From Nephromyces sp. MM_2019 (Eukaryota; Apicomplexa; Aconoidasida; Nephromycida): DNA of 64,000 nt. How positions within the stretch are numbered: position 1 is the stretch's first letter; each line of letters begins with the position of its first letter. The translations under genes and the position numbers were made by a program. This document shows positions 59,278 to 64,000 of the stretch, one piece after another. The notes under the pieces are model-generated. The model had not been told where the DNA came from. It saw only the letters and a program-made list of their open reading frames with translations, and did no database searches. The stretch spans positions 1-64,000 of the forward strand of contig JADHZB010002047.1 of the NCBI GenBank assembly GCA_015657535.1, read 5' to 3'.

Positions 59278-59885
59278 TAAAATACATGATTTTCCAGAAA
59301 AAAACCTTTTTTCTTCTTACAGTAGCTAAGCTGTCTTAAGGAGCGCATGTGTGATTGCAATCAGCTGACCCCCTACATATGCGAGAACTACGGAAGGGGG
59401 TGTTGGAAGAAGCTGTTAAAAATCGGACTACCTCCTTAAAGAAGTCTTCCAGGATAATCTCCTGATGATTCTACTGTAAGCACGCAGAGTATGCTTTCAC
59501 ATTACACTCACTCCGTTACCCAAGGTTGGAGCCAAAAAGCACGCTGTAATATACTCTACTCTTTTGTGCGTTGTATAAGCGATGCCTCTTTGTACTCTGT
59601 GTGTGTACGCGGTCTAAAGGGGGCTTACTTCGCATTCTCTCAGTGACCTCTAGCTGTCCAGTGCATGTGAGCAATGTCTGGAGTTTAAGCAGAAAGAAGC
59701 AAATTTTCCAAACTAATTCCTAGGGAAATTAAGTGCTGTACAAGGTATGCTCTTGCGATTATGGCGTGTGTGTGTGTGAGTAAAGAGTGCAAAAGAAAAG
59801 CAATCTCAAGCACACTTATAGAATAGAGACCTGTTTCCAAGCTGAAAATTAGCTTCAATGCTTGAGAAACAAAGTACGAAGATCA

Positions 59886-60180
59886 TCATCCCAATGCTTC
59901 ATAAGCTCCAAAAACTTCATCCAGTTTCAATGCTTTCCAGAGCACTCTTATCAAAATTTTCGCAAGCACACACATAGAATGAAGCGCCCAACTTCTCCGA
60001 AAGTGTAGGCAATCACGATAAAAAGCTTTAATTCGACAAATTTTCAGTTTCCTAAAGGAGAAAAGCGAAACGGCTACAGGAAATTCGCGATAAAACCTCA
60101 AAACTGGATGAGGCATCACATTCGCAATAGCCTCCAAAAGAAGAGCTCAAAACTCAGATTCCAGCACAAGGAAAAAACGG
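59886..60180 (-). other. minus-strand open block, family unknown
   Basis: An 83-codon ATG-started ORF, open further upstream, contains EAIANVMPHPVLRFYREFPV, RIKAFYRDCLHFRRSWALH and ILIRVLWKALKLDEVFG, Arg/Leu-rich and helix-like. A TTTCTCCTTTAG stretch inside it could be an acceptor. No family was recognised. Confidence 0.3.
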
Positions 60181-62180
60181 CTAAAAGCTCTGTAAAAAAT
60201 CAGAGAATCCTCAGAATATATACAAGAAAGGGTACGAAAAGCTGAAGCAGCAGAGTCTCTAAAGGCTAAACGAAACAAGTTTTCTTATATATGTGCGTAT
60301 TTCCTCACATATAAACGCTTATTTATAGGTTTTAATGAATATGCTCATATTCTCTTTAATATTTTATCAAAAAAGTATACTTCCTATGCTTTTATATACT
60401 TAAATACCTGCATACTCTAATACCTATAAATATAGTTGCATGGTTATATATGGAGCTATATATACCTGGCAGTAGGCTTAGAGATATATACATCATAATA
60501 ATACTTTTTCGACGAACACACACACAAAAAAGTCTTCATCGTAAGGATGAAATCGGTCAGTCATTTAGATAGATATCAATAGTAAAAACAAAAAGAGCAC
60601 TATAGCACACCGGCTTCTCACTTGAGAAGCATGACGAAGGCTTCTGTAAACTATGCGCGAAGCACATCAGCGAAGCTAAGGGGGGAAAGAGCCGTCTCTT
60701 TCTGGGAAAGAGAGAGTAGCAAAGACACACACACACACCAGCAGTTTCATCGTAAGACCTCGCAAAGATGTAGAGTATTTTTTAGCAATTCTAGTAGCCT
60801 CGAACACATGAGAGAGATAGAATTATGCCGAGAAAAGATCGCTGGGAGAGCAACTACACACAGTACTGCTTACGACCAGAAGGATGAGTAAATCTCTCGT
60901 GTTGATAGGATGAAGAACTCAGGATTTATGAGGGAGAAGCGGCGAAAAAAGTAAGCTGCAAAGTTAAAACCTTAAACTCTTTTTTCGCTCTATACCAAAA
61001 GCGAGCAATTCGACATATCTAAATCAAAGAAGCCGTTTACTCTGAAGCAGCGACTTGCTTTTAAGACGAAAAGATATGATAAGCCTCAGTGAAGAGCTTA
61101 AAAAAATTCTCACAGAAAATTAGCTTTATCGGGAAGGGCTTCAGCAGTATCAGCGAAGGAAGCATAGAATTCATATTTTGACAGTAAGCCTATTAGCTTT
61201 AACGTAGAAAAGGGCTGCTGGCTGTGTTAACACAGCAATAAGAAGACGAAGAAATGTCAGCTTTAACGGAGAGATAAGCTGCTGGCTGTGTGTTAACAGA
61301 GCTGCAGGAAGATGAAGATTATGATGCATAGCCATTGCTGGTATAACCATTTTTGGCCAAATGAAAGCAATATGAATTCCCCAAGACTGAGATTGATCAT
61401 GTCTAGTGAAGATGATTTAAAACAAGCATTTTAAGCTGATTAAACTGGGCAATAGAAGATGCCCGAGTTTGAATAGAAACCAAGTTATCAATATCACGTC
61501 ATTAGACACACACACCACGCACACACAGTGAAGGGGAGAATGAGACTCCGCCTCAAGCTCTTCATTGAGCTCATAGTTTGCCTGGTTCAGCTGAACTTTA
61601 AGTACTTTTCTTCACCCCGATCATCAGCGAGATTGCTGTGCCTGGCTATTTCACAGAGCTAAACGTCTTCGTTAAGTTAAAGAAAAATCCACCAGTTAGC
61701 ATATGCATCTATGTGCAGCTACCCAACGGAAGAGTAAAGATGACCTTGAACAACTAAAATGTATGCCAGTGTACCTACACCTAGGTAAGCCAGAAAATTT
61801 ATAGTATACATGAAACTAGAGAAGTTTTTAGAAAGTATAATATGCACACCAGCCAAGCAAGATCAACCGAGCAAATCACTGCAAGTACTTGTGCAAATGT
61901 GAACAAGAGAAATTTTTTTTAATGACTTTTAGCAGACACAGAGCCGTCCATTGTTACGCACACGTAAAATACCTTGCCTCATTAGGCTGTATCTTGCATA
62001 TAGGCAACCTAAAAAGCTAGAGAGTAGCATGTATATCTACCCTTTCAAAAGCCAGAAATCTTTTCACGAATAGTCCAGAAAGTGCAGCTGCACACAAACC
62101 AATCATTGCTTCACGATTAATCCATTCACATATCGCCGGAAAGCTCGTTTTAGGACACACAGTTTCAAGCAGTATTTTAT
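60181..62180. other. no gene recognised; contains a 64-bp duplication
   Basis: AGCTTTAACG...CTGCTGGCTGTGT...TTAACA occurs twice, at about 61195-61258 and 61259-61317, with small changes. The stretch 60250-60500 is very AT-rich with TATATA runs. An 89-codon plus ORF (60622-60891) is Ser/Arg/Thr-rich without family resemblance. CA runs at about 60517, 60725 and 61508 hint at minus-strand introns. Confidence 0.5.
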
Positions 62181-62279
62181 CTACTAAACAATCTTATAAA
62201 TCTCGCGAAGCACGAGAAAATTTTAACACAACCGAGTAGATGATGTCTTTTTCTTGCATGCATACGCCCAAATACGCGG

Positions 62280-62440
62280 AGCGGCATACACGCACACACA
62301 TATACTGATAACACACACAAACACACATATATAGTGATAACACACACACACACACTCCAACCCACACACACACTCCAACCCACACACACACTCCAACCTA
62401 CACACCCACACACCAACCTACACACCACCCCACACACTCA
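62280..62440. repeat. CA-rich tract with CACACACACTCCAACC tandem units
   Basis: After interrupted CA runs, the unit ACACACACACTCCAACCC repeats at least three times (about 62338-62400) and decays into ACACCAACCTACACACC. It lies about 310 bp beyond the 3' end of the minus-strand transporter gene. Cys/Val-rich minus ORFs here are artefacts. Confidence 0.88.
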
Positions 62441-62753
62441 CAAGTTAAAGAAAACGCAAGGTTTGTAACAAAATCAAACCTACTGAAGAAAACCATGAAA
62501 TTAGCAGCAAAGAGGACAACATCTACGCACAAACAAAGAAGAAGCAGCATATTCATGCAAAATTGAAGACGCGTATCAAGCTAAAGCAAAAAAGCATGAT
62601 CGACGCGTCCTTTACAACAAATAGACGCCACATAAAAACAGCCCGTATAAAGGAAAAAATGTATACAATGCAAAACAGAAGAAAAGCACCTGTTCAAAGT
62701 GAAAAAAACGCACAAAGTAAGATCAAATGCAAGGTAGATATGGTAACGACACA

Positions 62754-63643
62754 TCAGACTACTTCATATTCCTTCTTTTGCGATTTTGAATAAGCTTCGA
62801 ACTCTCGATCTTGCAGGGTCACAAATGCATAGAGAATAACTCCAGAGACACTAATCGTTGCTGCCAGCACCTTAATAAAATTTAGGCATTGGGCCTCCTA
62901 AAAAAGAAGGAATAGAAAGCAGGAAGCTCTACGCATTTATCAGAGAAACAGCGTGAGTTGCAGTATAAGAAAGAGGTAAGAAACATGAAAACGGAGACTC
63001 ATAGCTGTGCAACTGCATTTGAACAAATGAAGAGTGTTTGGTTGAAATGAAGCATCAGCAGGTTTGACCCAAAAAAAATCAAGTTACCGAGTAAATGAGC
63101 AGGTATGGCGTTGTAAAGAGAGGAATAAACAGTAGTGAGAAGGAGCATGTTAGAGAACTTTAGGCAAAACATTTCAGGCACATGGGTAGAAAGGGGGATG
63201 GAGGGAAGGGAAAAGGAGGGGAAAAGGAAAAAATAAAGAAGGCAAAGAAAAAAATCACCTAAAGAAAAAGAAGAAAAAGATACACCAAATTTTGAGAATA
63301 GGAAAAAAAAATCATCCCAAAACCAGGCAAACAGTAAATTTCAGTAGATAAAACATGAGCAACGTTTAGTAAATAGGCTCTCACCACAGAGAATTGTAAG
63401 CCATTCATATTTGGTTTCTAATCAAATAAGCAAATGAGAAGATGTTCCTAATAAATCATGAGAAAAAGGCAGAAAAAAATCTGAGAATACTCAAAACTGT
63501 AAAAAATGCTTCAAAATTCCTCTTCATACCCTCATGAAGCAGAAAATTCCAGTAACTTACATGATAATGGCAGAAAAAGACGTGACTTAGCATGAAGACG
63601 GCTGCTGCTTTCACACCCTTTAGTATCCCGGAAGATGTAGCCC
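62754..63643 (-). CDS. drug/metabolite transporter superfamily (TPT/EamA-type) protein, last two exons, 5' end outside window
   Basis: Members carry nucleotide sugars, phosphorylated sugars or related solutes across Golgi, plastid or other membranes. Two exons join in phase 0: 63643-63561 and 62897-62754 (TGA). The first gives TSSGILKGVKAAAVFMLSHV plus FFCHYH, and the second QCLNFIKVLAATISVSGVIL plus YAFVTL, then a charged tail (EAYSKSQKKEYEVV). This matches the last two helices of TPT/SLC35 proteins: (S)GILK..K.V.VF.LS..FF followed by N..K..A..I...GV.LY.. . The first exon starts in phase 1 after an AG, so more exons lie to the right; a donor-like AAAAATGAAG|GTAATT at about 63890 may be one of them. 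The substrate cannot be told from this part. Confidence 0.7.
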
Positions 63644-63764
63644 CTATATTACATCAAAAATGAAGGAAAATGAAAAATAGCAGCAGCCCTGAGAAAGAGC
63701 AGCCTGCAAGGTATGCTGCTCATACACACAAGTAGCCTTATTGTAAGAGAGCTTATCGAATATA

Positions 63765-63800
63765 TCCTTATGTGTATGTGTGTGTGCTGATATATATACA
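63765..63800. repeat. short TG/TATA tract
   Basis: TGTGTATGTGTGTGTGCTGA followed by TATATATACACC lies in the presumed intron upstream of the transporter exon at 63643. Here TG is on the plus strand although the gene is on the minus strand. Confidence 0.7.
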
Positions 63801-64000
63801 CCTGTGTGAACATACTCATTTACGCATTATTTTCATACATTGGTGTAAATACAGCAATAAAGCTGGTAACTACGAGGGACTGTACTGGGTCAATTACCTT
63901 CATTTTTACAAATTCAAAGAAGATGCATATATATATTTGTGTTTGTGTAAATACGAAATTGTGCATTTGCCGTGTTTCCTAAGTATATGCCTCTTCATAC

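Noticed and set aside
62177..62437. Cys/Val-rich minus ORFs (three frames)
   Set aside because: Pure products of the CACACACACTCCAACC tandem units.
1..64000. CRISPR array, transposase, integrase or viral genes
   Set aside because: No spaced direct repeats, no recognisable transposase or capsid motifs and no long terminal repeats were seen on either strand.

Overview
The window looks like nuclear DNA of an intron-rich protist, most likely an apicomplexan or close alveolate relative. The sequence supports this in three ways: short exons separated by long AT-rich introns with GT..AG borders, a type II membrane cathepsin-L-like protease of the kind known from coccidia, and a 6-pyruvoyl-tetrahydropterin synthase in which Glu sits where the usual catalytic Cys would be. 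The taxon is an inference. I saw no rRNA, tRNA, CRISPR, insertion sequence or virus. Most genes below were rebuilt by hand from exon pieces whose splice phases agree; homology was judged by eye, with no database search.

Layout. 1-3.7 kb (minus): N-terminal HEAT-repeat exons of Tra1/TRRAP, running off the left edge, with introns full of CA/TG tracts and two minisatellites; further unassigned minus-strand exon-like pieces reach about 6.1 kb. 6.1-12 kb: repeats, a perfect hairpin and a lysine-rich minus ORF, no firm gene. 12.3-18.4 kb (plus): a small probably mitochondrial protein and a seven-exon conserved-looking gene, possibly one transcription unit. 18.9-20.1 kb (minus): an unrecognised membrane protein. 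20.7-24.6 kb (minus): a complete six-exon cathepsin L-like cysteine protease. 25.9-29.3 kb (plus): coding-like blocks broken by stops and frameshifts. 29.96-32.67 kb (plus): a five-exon MRG15/Eaf3-like chromatin protein. 33.4-36.6 kb (plus): a second set of broken coding-like blocks. 37.4-38.4 kb (plus): mitochondrial ribosomal protein bL27m in one exon. 41.0-44.6 kb (minus): a five-exon VMA12/TMEM199-like V-ATPase assembly factor. 44.6-51.3 kb: no firm gene. 51.3-56.1 kb (plus): PTPS. 56.2-57.6 kb (plus): four phase-compatible exons resembling the start of eIF3m. 58-60.2 kb: weak minus-strand ORFs. 62.75-64 kb (minus): the C-terminal exons of a drug/metabolite (TPT/EamA-type) transporter that runs off the right edge.

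The genes do not form a pathway cluster. Tra1 and MRG15 are both subunits of NuA4-type histone acetyltransferase complexes in other eukaryotes, but lie 26 kb apart on opposite strands. The cathepsin and the V-ATPase assembly factor would both act in the acidic endomembrane system, and PTPS belongs to folate/pterin synthesis. The most unusual features are the two plus-strand stretches of protein-like blocks interrupted by stops, which look like a gene graveyard between intact genes, and several short perfect inverted repeats in otherwise empty DNA.
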